Shown piece by piece: positions 7,687 to 14,013 of a stretch of DNA of 15,167 nucleotides; the stretch's first letter is position 1; every line of letters begins with the position of its first letter. This stretch comes from Betaproteobacteria bacterium (GTDB lineage Bacteria; Pseudomonadota; Gammaproteobacteria; Burkholderiales; SG8-39): assembly GCA_007280315.1 (NCBI GenBank), contig QYQC01000242.1:1-15167 (forward strand). Direction: 5' to 3'. The notes beneath the pieces are model-generated. The model was not told the origin of the DNA. It was given only the letters and a program-made list of their open reading frames with translations, and searched no databases. The translations under genes and the position numbers were made by a program.

Positions 7687-7692
7687 ATGATA
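7687..7692 (-). promoter_or_regulatory. Possible -10 element in the HAD-pcnB gap
   Basis: On the minus strand TATCAT matches five of six -10 bases and lies about 115 bases upstream of the pcnB start. No convincing -35 is present at 16-18 bases. The 166-base gap 7573-7738 also carries a GCCAGC tandem repeat at 7704-7727. Low certainty. Confidence 0.2.
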
Positions 7693-7703
7693 CTCCAATT
7701 TCG

Positions 7704-7727
7704 GCCAGCGCCAGCGCCAGCGCCGGC
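7704..7727. repeat. Short GCCAGC tandem repeat
   Basis: Three exact copies of GCCAGC are followed by one GCCGGC, running into more GC-rich sequence. It lies just past the HAD stop codon (minus strand). It is most likely simple-sequence drift in GC-rich intergenic DNA; copy number could vary between strains. Confidence 0.6.
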
Positions 7728-7738
7728 GCCGCGCGCCG

Positions 7739-8401
7739 CTAGTCCAACGCGATTACCTCCCAGCCGCGCTCCAGTGCCAGTTGCAGGAGCGGTGGATCGG
7801 GGCGGACCGCAATCGGCTGGGTGACGTGCTCCAGCAGCGGCAGATCGTTGTGCGAGTCGCTGTAGAACCGGGATTCTGAAAAATCGCTCCAGCTCCGGCC
7901 CTGCGCCGCCAGCCATTGTTCGACGCGGGTCACCTTGCCTTCGCGAAAACACGGCGTGCCGCTCACCTTGCCGGTAAACCTGCCGTCGATCAGCTCGGGT
8001 TCCGTTGCGACAAGGTGTGCCACGCCGAACTCGCGCGCAATCGGCGCGGTGACGAAGGAATTGGTGGCGGTGACGATGGCGCACAGATGGTCCGCCTGAA
8101 TGTTGCAGCTGACCAGCCGGCGCGCAGCGTCGGGGATGATGGGCAGAATCTTCAGTGCCATGAACCGCGCATGCCAGTCGTCGAGTGCGGCGCGCGAAAA
8201 TTGTGCCAGCGGCGCCAGCTGGAAGTCGAGGAACGCGTAGATATCGAGCTTGCCGGCCTTGTACTGATCGAAGAATTCCTGGTTGCGATGCTCGTAGCTG
8301 TCGCGCTCCAGCACCCCCTGTTCGATCAGGAACTGCGCCCACTCGTAGTCGCTGTCGCCGTTGAGCAGCGTGTTGTCGAGATCGAACAGAACCAGTTCCA
8401 A
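7739..8401 (-). CDS. HAD-superfamily phosphatase, subfamily IB (PSPase-like)
   Basis: A 220-residue haloacid-dehalogenase phosphatase. Motif I is FDLDNTLLNGDSD (6-18; nucleophile D7 and acid/base D9), motif II is in AIVTATNSF (108-116), the motif III lysine is likely K156 in EGKVTRVEQW, and motif IV is SDSHNDLPLL (181-190). The family includes phosphoserine- and histidinol-phosphatase-like enzymes; the natural substrate is unknown. The reading frame is open far upstream, but TTG at 8401 is chosen because AAAGGA on the minus strand lies six to seven bases before it and the protein then starts MELVLFDLDNT, as in the family. It sits between hda and pcnB, its usual betaproteobacterial neighbours. 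The 188-base leader is packed with palindromes, described separately. Confidence 0.92.
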   Translation of the reverse strand: MELVLFDLDNTLLNGDSDYEWAQFLIEQGVLERDSYEHRNQEFFDQYKAGKLDIYAFLDFQLAPLAQFSRAALDDWHARFMALKILPIIPDAARRLVSCNIQADHLCAIVTATNSFVTAPIAREFGVAHLVATEPELIDGRFTGKVSGTPCFREGKVTRVEQWLAAQGRSWSDFSESRFYSDSHNDLPLLEHVTQPIAVRPDPPLLQLALERGWEVIALD

Positions 8402-8425
8402 GGAAATTCCTTTAGCGTCGATCTT

Positions 8426-8449
8426 GCGCGGACGAGAAACCGTCCGCGC
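8426..8449. repeat. GC-rich 9-bp hairpin in the HAD leader
   Basis: GCGCGGACG (8426-8434) and CGTCCGCGC (8441-8449) form a perfect stem with a six-base loop. On the minus strand it ends about 11 bases before the AAAGGA ribosome-binding site of the HAD gene, so it would form in the 5' leader of that mRNA. No T-run follows, so it is not a standard terminator. A role in translation or mRNA stability is possible but inferred. Confidence 0.55.
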
Positions 8450-8497
8450 GGATCGCCGATCTCGTATAAAAACCGATGCCGTTCTTGCTTTTATCAT

Positions 8498-8546
8498 AAC
8501 CGTGTTTTTTGTACGGATGGTCCTTACCCGTACAAAAAACACGGTT
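8498..8546. repeat. Perfect 19-bp inverted repeat in the hda-HAD gap
   Basis: AACCGTGTTTTTTGTACGG (8498-8516) has its exact reverse complement at 8528-8546, separated by 11 bases. Each arm carries a six-base A or T run inside the stem. It sits between the hda stop and the HAD start, both on the minus strand. It could be a terminator-like hairpin, a REP/MITE-type remnant or an operator; sequence alone does not decide. It is AT-richer than the flanking DNA. Confidence 0.7.
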
Positions 8547-8547
8547 G

Positions 8548-8562
8548 GCGCGCGTAGCGCGC
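8548..8562. repeat. GCGCGC-GTA-GCGCGC hairpin next to the 19-bp repeat
   Basis: Two GCGCGC arms flank a three-base loop, starting one base after the 19-bp inverted repeat ends. On the minus strand this stem is followed after eight bases by the T6 run of the neighbouring repeat, so it could contribute to termination of hda transcription, although the spacing is too long for a canonical intrinsic terminator. Confidence 0.45.
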
Positions 8563-8572
8563 AAGTCCGCTG

Positions 8573-8584
8573 GTCGCATGCGAC
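8573..8584. repeat. 12-bp perfect palindrome just after hda
   Basis: GTCGCATGCGAC is a perfect palindrome five bases past the hda stop codon. It is the fourth palindromic unit in the 188-base hda-HAD interval. It may be a protein-binding site or part of a composite repeat. Confidence 0.5.
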
Positions 8585-8589
8585 GGTGC

Positions 8590-9264
8590 TCAAGACGCTG
8601 CATATGGTTTGTTTTTCATCGCTTCCAGCGCAGCGCGCACCAGCGGCAGCGTAACCGGGCGCTTCTGCTCCAGCGAGTAACGGTCGAGGGCGTCGAGGAT
8701 GCCGATCAGGCTCGCCATGTCGCGCTGCGCGTGCCGCAGCAGATAGGCGATGATTTCTTCGGGGAGCTCGAACGCGCGCCCAAGTGCATGCGCGCGCAGC
8801 GCCGCGGCTTTTTCTTCATCTGACAGGGGGTGCAGCTGGAACGCGAGGCCCCAGGCGAGCCGGCTGCGCAGGTCGGGGCGCAGCGCAAGCTGCGCGGGCG
8901 CGGCATCGCCGCTGGCGGCAAGGGCGCCGCCGGCGGCACGCACGCGGTTGTACAGATCGAACAGTTCAATCTGATTCTTCGCGGGCAGCAGTTGCACATC
9001 GTCGACGGCGAGTACCGTATTATCCGCGGTGCCCTCGAGGGCGCCGCCACCGGTATACAGCGCGGCGCCTGCAGCCTGTGCCAGGCCGCGCAGCAAATGC
9101 GTGCGGCCGCTGCCGGGGGCGCCCCACAGGTAGACGAAGCGTTCAGCGTCCGTGCCGCTGGCGATATCGCGCAGCGCCTGGACTGCCGCGGCGTTGCGTC
9201 CCGGGACAAAGTTGTCCAGCGTAGGCGCGGGTGGCGGCGCCAGTTGCAGAAGCAGTTGCTGCAT
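8590..9264 (-). CDS. hda: DnaA regulatory inactivator Hda
   Basis: Hda is a DnaA-like AAA+ protein that, bound to the DNA-loaded sliding clamp, stimulates hydrolysis of DnaA-ATP and prevents re-initiation. The 224-residue product begins MQQLLLQLAPPPAPTLDNF; QLLLQL (3-8) is the expected clamp-binding motif. Walker A is GAPGSGRT (48-55), with arginine in place of the usual lysine, as is common in Hda; Walker B is VLAVDDV (84-90); sensor 1 lies in ALAASGD (114-120); box VII arginines are in RPDLRSRLAWG (129-139); RDMASLIGILDAL is the sensor 2 region. It lacks the DnaA DNA-binding domain. The ATG at 9264 shares one base with the perM stop (TGATG), implying coupled translation; the longer open frame upstream is antisense-like extension into perM. 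Confidence 0.95.
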   Translation of the reverse strand: MQQLLLQLAPPPAPTLDNFVPGRNAAAVQALRDIASGTDAERFVYLWGAPGSGRTHLLRGLAQAAGAALYTGGGALEGTADNTVLAVDDVQLLPAKNQIELFDLYNRVRAAGGALAASGDAAPAQLALRPDLRSRLAWGLAFQLHPLSDEEKAAALRAHALGRAFELPEEIIAYLLRHAQRDMASLIGILDALDRYSLEQKRPVTLPLVRAALEAMKNKPYAAS

Positions 9265-10328
9265 CACGACTTGTACAGGCTGCTGTCGAGATAGTGGCTG
9301 CGAAAATGGCGCAGGCCCACCAGCAGCGCGGCGCTCGCGGGCAAGGCGAGCAAAATGCCGAAGAAGCCGAACAGCTGGCCGAAGGCGAGCAGGGCGAATA
9401 TCACCGCCAGCGGATGCAGGCCGATGCGCTGGCCCACCAGCAGCGGCGTTACCAGCATGCCTTCCAGCGCCTGGCCGATGCCGAATACGATCCAGACCGG
9501 AACGACACCGCTCACGCTGGGAAACTGCATCAGCGCGACCACGGTTGCGAGTACCAGTCCGGTAAGCATGCCGACGTAGGGCACGAACACCAGCATGCCG
9601 GTAATGATGCCTATGGGCAGGGCGAATTCCAGCCCGGCCAGCCACAGGCCGATGACATAGAGCAGGCTCATCAGCAGCATCACCGCGATCTGTCCGCGCA
9701 GGAATTCGGCCAGCACCACGTCGATCTCCCTCGCCATCGCTGTCGTGCGCTGGTGCCAGCGCCGCGGCAGCAGCCCATCGATTCGCGCCAGCAGAAGGTT
9801 CCAGTCGCGCAGCAGGTAAAACAGCACTACCGGCACCAGCAGCAGGTTGACGACAAAGCCGAGCAGGGCGAGCCCGCCTATTTTGAGCGAGGCGAGCAGC
9901 TTCATCCCGAGGCCGTCTGCGCCTTTCAGGTTTTCATGGATGAGCGTTTTCAGCTCGGCCAGGTCGAAATGCAGTTCCACGTCGAAACGGGCCTTGATCC
10001 AGGGCAACAGGTTGTCGTTAAGCTGGGCGATGAAACCCGGCAGCCGCTCCGACAGCAGGTGTATCTGCTTGACGAACAACGGCAGCAGAATCAGCAGCAG
10101 CAGCGCCAGCAATCCGGCCAGCAGCAGCATCACCAGCAGCGCGCCCAGCGCGCGACCGACCCGGTGGCGCGCCAGCCAGTTCACCACTGGATTGCTGATG
10201 TAGGCGAGGATGGCGGCGAACAGGAACGGCGCCAGGATGGGGCTGAGAAAGTAGAGCAGCGCCACCAGCGCGGCTGCAGGTATCGACCACCACAGAATGT
10301 CGGGTTCGACCGGGATTTTAGGCGTCAT
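9264..10328 (-). CDS. AI-2E/PerM-family membrane transporter
   Basis: The product is a 354-residue inner-membrane protein of the PF01594 family (AI-2E exporter TqsA, PerM, Na+/H+ antiporter-like members). It starts MTPKIPVEPDILWW and has about eight hydrophobic segments: two near the N-terminus, one around residue 65-85, a long polar loop (residues about 90-150), then five or so to the end, closing with the conserved LHPLAVIFALLAFGQLFGF region. The substrate is unknown and the AI-2 label should not be taken literally. The open frame extends far upstream, but the ATG at 10328 fits the family start and leaves a 63-base divergent gap to purM. Its last base overlaps hda. Proximity to purM and hda is conserved in related bacteria. 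Confidence 0.92.
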   Translation of the reverse strand: MTPKIPVEPDILWWSIPAAALVALLYFLSPILAPFLFAAILAYISNPVVNWLARHRVGRALGALLVMLLLAGLLALLLLILLPLFVKQIHLLSERLPGFIAQLNDNLLPWIKARFDVELHFDLAELKTLIHENLKGADGLGMKLLASLKIGGLALLGFVVNLLLVPVVLFYLLRDWNLLLARIDGLLPRRWHQRTTAMAREIDVVLAEFLRGQIAVMLLMSLLYVIGLWLAGLEFALPIGIITGMLVFVPYVGMLTGLVLATVVALMQFPSVSGVVPVWIVFGIGQALEGMLVTPLLVGQRIGLHPLAVIFALLAFGQLFGFFGILLALPASAALLVGLRHFRSHYLDSSLYKS

Positions 10329-10359
10329 TTCGCGTAGACTTCGCACTGCAAAGCCCAAA

Positions 10360-10388
10360 ACTGTAGCCGTATCTCGCCAAACATACAA
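10360..10388 (-). promoter_or_regulatory. Candidate sigma70 promoter for perM-hda
   Basis: On the minus strand TTGTAT (10388-10383), a 17-base spacer and TACAGT (10365-10360) each match four of six consensus bases. The predicted start would leave a leader of about 24 bases before the perM ATG. The gap between perM and purM is only 63 bases, so the purM promoter must overlap it or lie within perM; no convincing plus-strand match was found. Confidence 0.35.
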
Positions 10389-10391
10389 ATC

Positions 10392-11435
10392 TTGTCCACT
10401 CCGACCGAAAAATCCCTGTCCTACCGCGACGCCGGCGTGGACATAGACGCTGGCGATGCGCTGATCGAAGCGATCAAGCCTTACGCCAAACGCACCATAC
10501 GGCCCGAGGTGCTGGCGGGCATCGGCGGCTTCGGCGCGCTGGTCGAAATATCGAAGAAATACCGCGAGCCGGTGCTGGTGGCCGGCACTGATGGCGTTGG
10601 CACCAAACTGAAGCTCGCGTTCCGCCTGAACCGCCACGACAGCGTGGGCATCGATCTGGTGGCGATGAGCGTCAACGACGTGTTGGTGCAGGGGGCCGAG
10701 CCTTTGTTCTTTCTCGACTACTTCGCCTGCGGCAAACTCGATCTCGCCTCTGCAACGGACGTAATCAAGGGCGTGGCGCGCGGTTGCGAAATCGCCGGTT
10801 GTGCCCTGATCGGTGGCGAGACGGCGGAAATGCCCGGCATGTACCCGGCAGGGGAATACGACCTCGCAGGCTTTGCCGTCGGTGTGGTGGAAAAAAGCGC
10901 GATCATCGACGGCTCTGCGATTGCCGCGGGTGACGCGGTGTTGGGGCTCGCATCCAGCGGCGCACACTCGAACGGCTATTCGCTGATCCGCGCCATCATC
11001 GAACGCGCGAAACCCGATTTGCAGGCGGATTTCCACGGACGGCCGCTCGCCGATGTCCTGCTCGAGCCGACGCGCATCTACGTCAAGCCGCTGCTCGCGC
11101 TGATGCGGACAATCAAGGTCAAAGGCCTGGCGCATATCACCGGCGGTGGTCTGGTGGAGAACATTCCGCGCGCATTGCCCGAGGGCGTGAGCGCCGTGCT
11201 GCAGAAATCCGCCTGGCCCATGCCCCCGTTATTCGACTGGCTGCAGCAACATGGCGGCGTCGCCGATGCCGAAATGCACCGCGTGTTCAACTGCGGCATA
11301 GGCATGGCCCTCGTCGTCGCCGAAGCAGACGCCGCGACGGCGCTGCGCATGCTCGCCGGGGCCGGCGAGAGTGCCTACCGCATCGGCCGCATCGAGGCGC
11401 AAGCGGTGGGGCAGGCGCGGACCATAGTGGTCTAG
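10392..11435 (+). CDS. purM: Phosphoribosylformylglycinamidine cyclo-ligase (AIR synthetase)
   Basis: PurM closes the imidazole ring of AIR from FGAM with ATP, the fifth step of de novo purine synthesis. The 347-residue length fits the family (E. coli 345). Motifs include SYRDAGVDIDAGD (10-22), GTDGVGTKLKLAF (65-77), MSVNDVLVQGAEPLFFLDYF (92-111) and GGETAEMPGMYP (141-152), plus a C-terminal ITGGGLVENIPR. The start is TTG at 10392, giving MSTPTEKSLSYRDAG; no ATG lies upstream in the right frame near the family N-terminus and no clear ribosome-binding site is visible. It diverges from perM and is followed, 35 bases later, by pxpB on the same strand, so the pxp genes could be read through from purM. 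Confidence 0.96.
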   Translation: MSTPTEKSLSYRDAGVDIDAGDALIEAIKPYAKRTIRPEVLAGIGGFGALVEISKKYREPVLVAGTDGVGTKLKLAFRLNRHDSVGIDLVAMSVNDVLVQGAEPLFFLDYFACGKLDLASATDVIKGVARGCEIAGCALIGGETAEMPGMYPAGEYDLAGFAVGVVEKSAIIDGSAIAAGDAVLGLASSGAHSNGYSLIRAIIERAKPDLQADFHGRPLADVLLEPTRIYVKPLLALMRTIKVKGLAHITGGGLVENIPRALPEGVSAVLQKSAWPMPPLFDWLQQHGGVADAEMHRVFNCGIGMALVVAEADAATALRMLAGAGESAYRIGRIEAQAVGQARTIVV

Positions 11436-11470
11436 AGCGGTAATCGCACCGGGCCGGGCGGAGTAGCGGC

Positions 11471-12181
11471 ATGGCGGCGGCGCGCAGCGGTTTCAGCATT
11501 TTTGCCATCGGCGATTCGGCGGTGCTGGCCGAATTCGGCACCAGCCTCGATCTCGACGTAAATTCACGAGTGCAGCGTCTCGCCCAGGCCGTGCGCGCGA
11601 AGGACGTGCCCTGGATTTACGACATCGTTCCAGCACTCGGCTCGCTCGCACTGCACTTCGATCCGGTGCGCCTGCCCGCGGGGCTCGATCCCGTCTCTGC
11701 GATCGAAGACCTGTTGCAGGACTGCCTGCGCAGCGGGCTGCGCACGCCGCGCGGGAGCGTGCCATCGGTGGAGATTCCGGTTTGTTATGACGCCGAGTTC
11801 GGGCCCGATCTCGCCGAAGCGGCGGGGCTGCTCAAGCTTTCCGTCGAAGCGATCGTGCGCCGGCACGTGGCCTCGGTGCACCGCGTGCTGATGATGGGGT
11901 TCGCGCCCGGGCAGCCCTATATCGGCGGCTTGGACGCGAAGCTGGCGCTGCCGCGACGCGCGACCCCGCGCACGCGCGTCGCGGCCGGTTCGATCGCCAT
12001 CGCCAATGCGCAGACCGCCGTATATCCGTTCGAGATCTCCGGCGGCTGGAATGTCATCGGACGCACGCCGTTGCGGGTGTTCGATGTGACGCGCGAACCG
12101 GCAGCGCTGTTTGCTCCGGGCATGCAGGTCCGCTTCGTCGCGATCACCCGCGCCGAGTTCGAGCGCAGGTGCACGCGGTGA
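11471..12181 (+). CDS. pxpB: 5-oxoprolinase subunit PxpB (KipI-like)
   Basis: PxpB is one of three subunits of the prokaryotic ATP-dependent 5-oxoprolinase, which opens the damaged-glutamine product 5-oxoproline (pyroglutamate) to glutamate. The 236-residue protein has the family blocks IPVCYDAEFGPDL (102-114), MGFAPGQPYIGGLD (142-155), PRRATPRTRVAAGS (161-174) and QTAVYPFEISGGW followed by NVIGRTPLRVFD. The homologous B. subtilis KipI inhibits kinase KinA, but linkage to pxpC and pxpA supports the metabolic role. The ATG at 11471 has GGAG seven bases before it. The last bases overlap pxpC. GFAPGQPY and IANAQTAVY differ slightly from the GFxPGFPY and GGAQTGVY that I recall as common. Confidence 0.93.
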   Translation: MAAARSGFSIFAIGDSAVLAEFGTSLDLDVNSRVQRLAQAVRAKDVPWIYDIVPALGSLALHFDPVRLPAGLDPVSAIEDLLQDCLRSGLRTPRGSVPSVEIPVCYDAEFGPDLAEAAGLLKLSVEAIVRRHVASVHRVLMMGFAPGQPYIGGLDAKLALPRRATPRTRVAAGSIAIANAQTAVYPFEISGGWNVIGRTPLRVFDVTREPAALFAPGMQVRFVAITRAEFERRCTR

Positions 12182-13185
12182 CGCTGCGTGTGCTGCGACC
12201 GGGCTTGCATACGACGGTGCAGGACCTGGGCCGCCACGGTTCGCAGCACCTGGGCGTCGTGCCCTGCGGCGCCATGGACGCGGTGGCGCACAGGATGGCC
12301 AACGCGCTCGTCGGCAACGGCGCCGATGCGGCGGCGCTCGAGTGCACCGTCATCGGCCCGGAGCTGTTGTTCGAGCAGGCTGCGCTGGTCGCACTGTGCG
12401 GCGCGGCGTTCGAAGCGACGATAGCGGGCGCGGCCTTGCCGCAGAATCGCCCGGTGCTGCTTGCCGCCGGGGCGCGCCTGCGTATCGGGCGCACCCTGCG
12501 CGGCGCACGCGGCTATCTTGCGGTGACAGGCGGAATTTGCGTTCCGGCCGTGCTCGGCAGCCGCAGCACCTATGTGCCCGCGGCGTTCGGCGGGCTCGAG
12601 GGTCGCGCGCTGCGGGCAGGCGACACGCTTACCCTCGACGCCGCCGCGCCGGCATTGTCCGCCGCGCGGTTTTCCCGGCTGGAAAATACGCGAACCGCCG
12701 CAGGCTTCGCCAGCACGGCGTGGCAGGTGAGTGCAATGACGCTGCCGCGCGGCGATAGCATCAGCGTGCGCGCGATGGAAGGCCGCCACTACGCCCAGTT
12801 CGACGCTGCATCGAGGCGCGCCTTCTTCGGTGAATCGTGGCGCATATCGCAGGATTCGAACCGGATGGGCTATCGGCTGGCGGGGCCGGCACTGGTGCGG
12901 CGTGGCGCGGGCGACCTGCTGTCCGAGCCGACCTGTCTCGGCACGGTGCAGGCACCCTCCGACGGCAGTGTGATTGTGCTCATGGCGGACCACCAGACTA
13001 CCGGCGGCTATCCGAAAATCGCCGAGGTTGCCGGCGCCGACGTGCCGCTGCTGTCGCAGGTCGCCCCCGGGGGTATGCTGCGCTTCGAACGCTGCAGCGT
13101 GGAAGCGGCGCGCGAGGCGCTGCGGCGGCAACATGCGACAATCGATACCATTGTCAACTCGATCAATCTTCAGTACCGGAGCTGA
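12178..13185 (+). CDS. pxpC: 5-oxoprolinase subunit PxpC (KipA-like, biotin-dependent carboxyltransferase-like fold)
   Basis: This is the partner subunit that forms the PxpBC complex. Starting at GTG 12178 it has 335 residues, beginning MTLRVLRPGLHTTVQDLGR, the typical family N-terminus; AGG at 12167-12169 is eight bases upstream and the start overlaps the pxpB stop as GTGA. GTG at 12169 is an in-frame alternative that adds three residues. Conserved blocks are GAMDAVAHRMANALVGN (31-47), RGARGYLAVTGGI (108-120), GSRSTYVPAAFGGLEGRAL (127-145), DSNRMGYRLAGP and HQTTGGYPKIAEV. Homologues are sometimes annotated as allophanate hydrolase subunit 2 or urea amidolyase-like; the gene set here favours oxoprolinase. 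It ends six bases before pxpA. Confidence 0.93.
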   Translation: MTLRVLRPGLHTTVQDLGRHGSQHLGVVPCGAMDAVAHRMANALVGNGADAAALECTVIGPELLFEQAALVALCGAAFEATIAGAALPQNRPVLLAAGARLRIGRTLRGARGYLAVTGGICVPAVLGSRSTYVPAAFGGLEGRALRAGDTLTLDAAAPALSAARFSRLENTRTAAGFASTAWQVSAMTLPRGDSISVRAMEGRHYAQFDAASRRAFFGESWRISQDSNRMGYRLAGPALVRRGAGDLLSEPTCLGTVQAPSDGSVIVLMADHQTTGGYPKIAEVAGADVPLLSQVAPGGMLRFERCSVEAAREALRRQHATIDTIVNSINLQYRS

Positions 13186-13191
13186 GCCGTC

Positions 13192-13947
13192 ATGAAAACG
13201 ATCGATCTGAATTGCGACATGGGCGAGAGCTACGGTCACTGGCGCATGGGCGATGACGCGGCTATCATGCCCCTCGTCACGTCGGCCAACATCGCCGCGG
13301 GATTCCACGGCGGCGATCCGGCAACGATTCGCAATACCGTGCGTCTGGCCCTCGAACATGGGGTCGCGATCGGCGCCCATCCTTCGCTCCCCGATCTGGC
13401 GGGCTTCGGGCGCCGTGCGATGAAAATCACGCCGCAGGAGGCCTACGATCTGGTGTTGTACCAGGCGGGCGCCGTCGAGGCGTTCGCGCGCGCCGCCGGC
13501 GCACGGTTGCACCACGTCAAATGCCACGGCGCGCTCTACAACATGGCGGCCAACGACGACGCGCTGTCGGAGGCGATAGTGCGCGCGGTGAAGGACCTGG
13601 GGGCGGGGACGCTGCTCTATGCGCTCTCCGGCAGCAGGATGATGGCGCTCGCCGCGGCGCAGGGCGTGAAGGCTATCGCGGAAGTGTTCGCCGACCGCGG
13701 TTACGAGGACGACGGTACGCTGGCGCCGCGCGACGCGCCGGGCGGCATGATCGAGGACGCCGCGATTTCGGTGGCGCAGGCGCTGGGAATGGTAGAAGAA
13801 GGCGTAGTCGTCAGCCGGCACGGTTCGCGCGTCCCGGTCACCGCCGGCACCATGTGCCTGCATGGCGATCAGCCGGGCGCGATGGCGTTCGCGCAGGCGC
13901 TGCGCCAGGCGTTCAGCGCGCGCGGGCTCGGATTTGCCGCGCCGTAG
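13192..13947 (+). CDS. pxpA: 5-oxoprolinase subunit PxpA (LamB/YcsF family)
   Basis: PxpA completes the three-part 5-oxoprolinase. The 251-residue product starts MKTIDLNCDMGESYGHWRMG and carries TSANIAAGFHGGDP (31-44), GVAIGAHPSLPDLAGFGRR (57-75), HHVKCHGALYNMA and EVFADRGYEDDGTLAPRD, ending with CLHGDQPGA. These are the signature blocks of the YcsF family. Some positions differ from the commonest form as I recall it: NIACGFHAGDP is NIAAGFHGGDP here, and HPGYPD is HPSLPD, suggesting a subfamily variant. The ATG has GGAG ten bases upstream and lies six bases after pxpC. The gene ends the pxp operon; a small CCGCG/CGCGG hairpin follows at 13948-13961. Confidence 0.94.
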   Translation: MKTIDLNCDMGESYGHWRMGDDAAIMPLVTSANIAAGFHGGDPATIRNTVRLALEHGVAIGAHPSLPDLAGFGRRAMKITPQEAYDLVLYQAGAVEAFARAAGARLHHVKCHGALYNMAANDDALSEAIVRAVKDLGAGTLLYALSGSRMMALAAAQGVKAIAEVFADRGYEDDGTLAPRDAPGGMIEDAAISVAQALGMVEEGVVVSRHGSRVPVTAGTMCLHGDQPGAMAFAQALRQAFSARGLGFAAP

Positions 13948-13975
13948 CCGCGCGGGCGCGGTCCTGACGGACTTG

Positions 13976-13984
13976 TGCTAGATT
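13976..13984 (+). promoter_or_regulatory. Possible extended -10 before the TPS gene
   Basis: TGC followed by TAGATT resembles an extended -10 (four of six bases). No -35 is recognisable in the GC-rich sequence upstream. It lies 30 bases before the ATG at 14014, in the 66-base gap after pxpA. Weak, but a separate promoter is expected because the function differs from pxp. Confidence 0.28.
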
Positions 13985-14013
13985 GATCGAGGGCATTGTC
14001 GGTTCGAGTTCAT

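Noticed and set aside
7704..7727. GCCAGC repeats as a CRISPR or VNTR
   Set aside because: Unit is six bases with no spacers and only three exact copies; simple-sequence repeat only.
6127..7824. Plus-strand open frame of 565 codons opposite pcnB and the 3' end of HAD
   Set aside because: Antisense shadow of pcnB; composition is Arg/Ala/Gln/His-rich with no recognisable motif.
9231..10337. Plus-strand open frame of 368 codons, very rich in Gln and His
   Set aside because: Antisense to perM; the Gln/His runs are the complement of Leu/Val-rich membrane segments (CTG/CAG), not a real Q-rich protein.
10329..11135. N-terminal extension of the perM frame across purM
   Set aside because: The open frame runs on antisense to purM, but PerM family proteins start near MTPKIPVEPD; the extra 269 residues are His/Arg-rich shadow sequence.
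11917..13863. Minus-strand open frame of 648 codons opposite pxpB-pxpC-pxpA
   Set aside because: It lies entirely antisense to three well-recognised genes, is rich in His/Arg as expected for a complementary frame of GC-rich coding DNA, and shows no domain.
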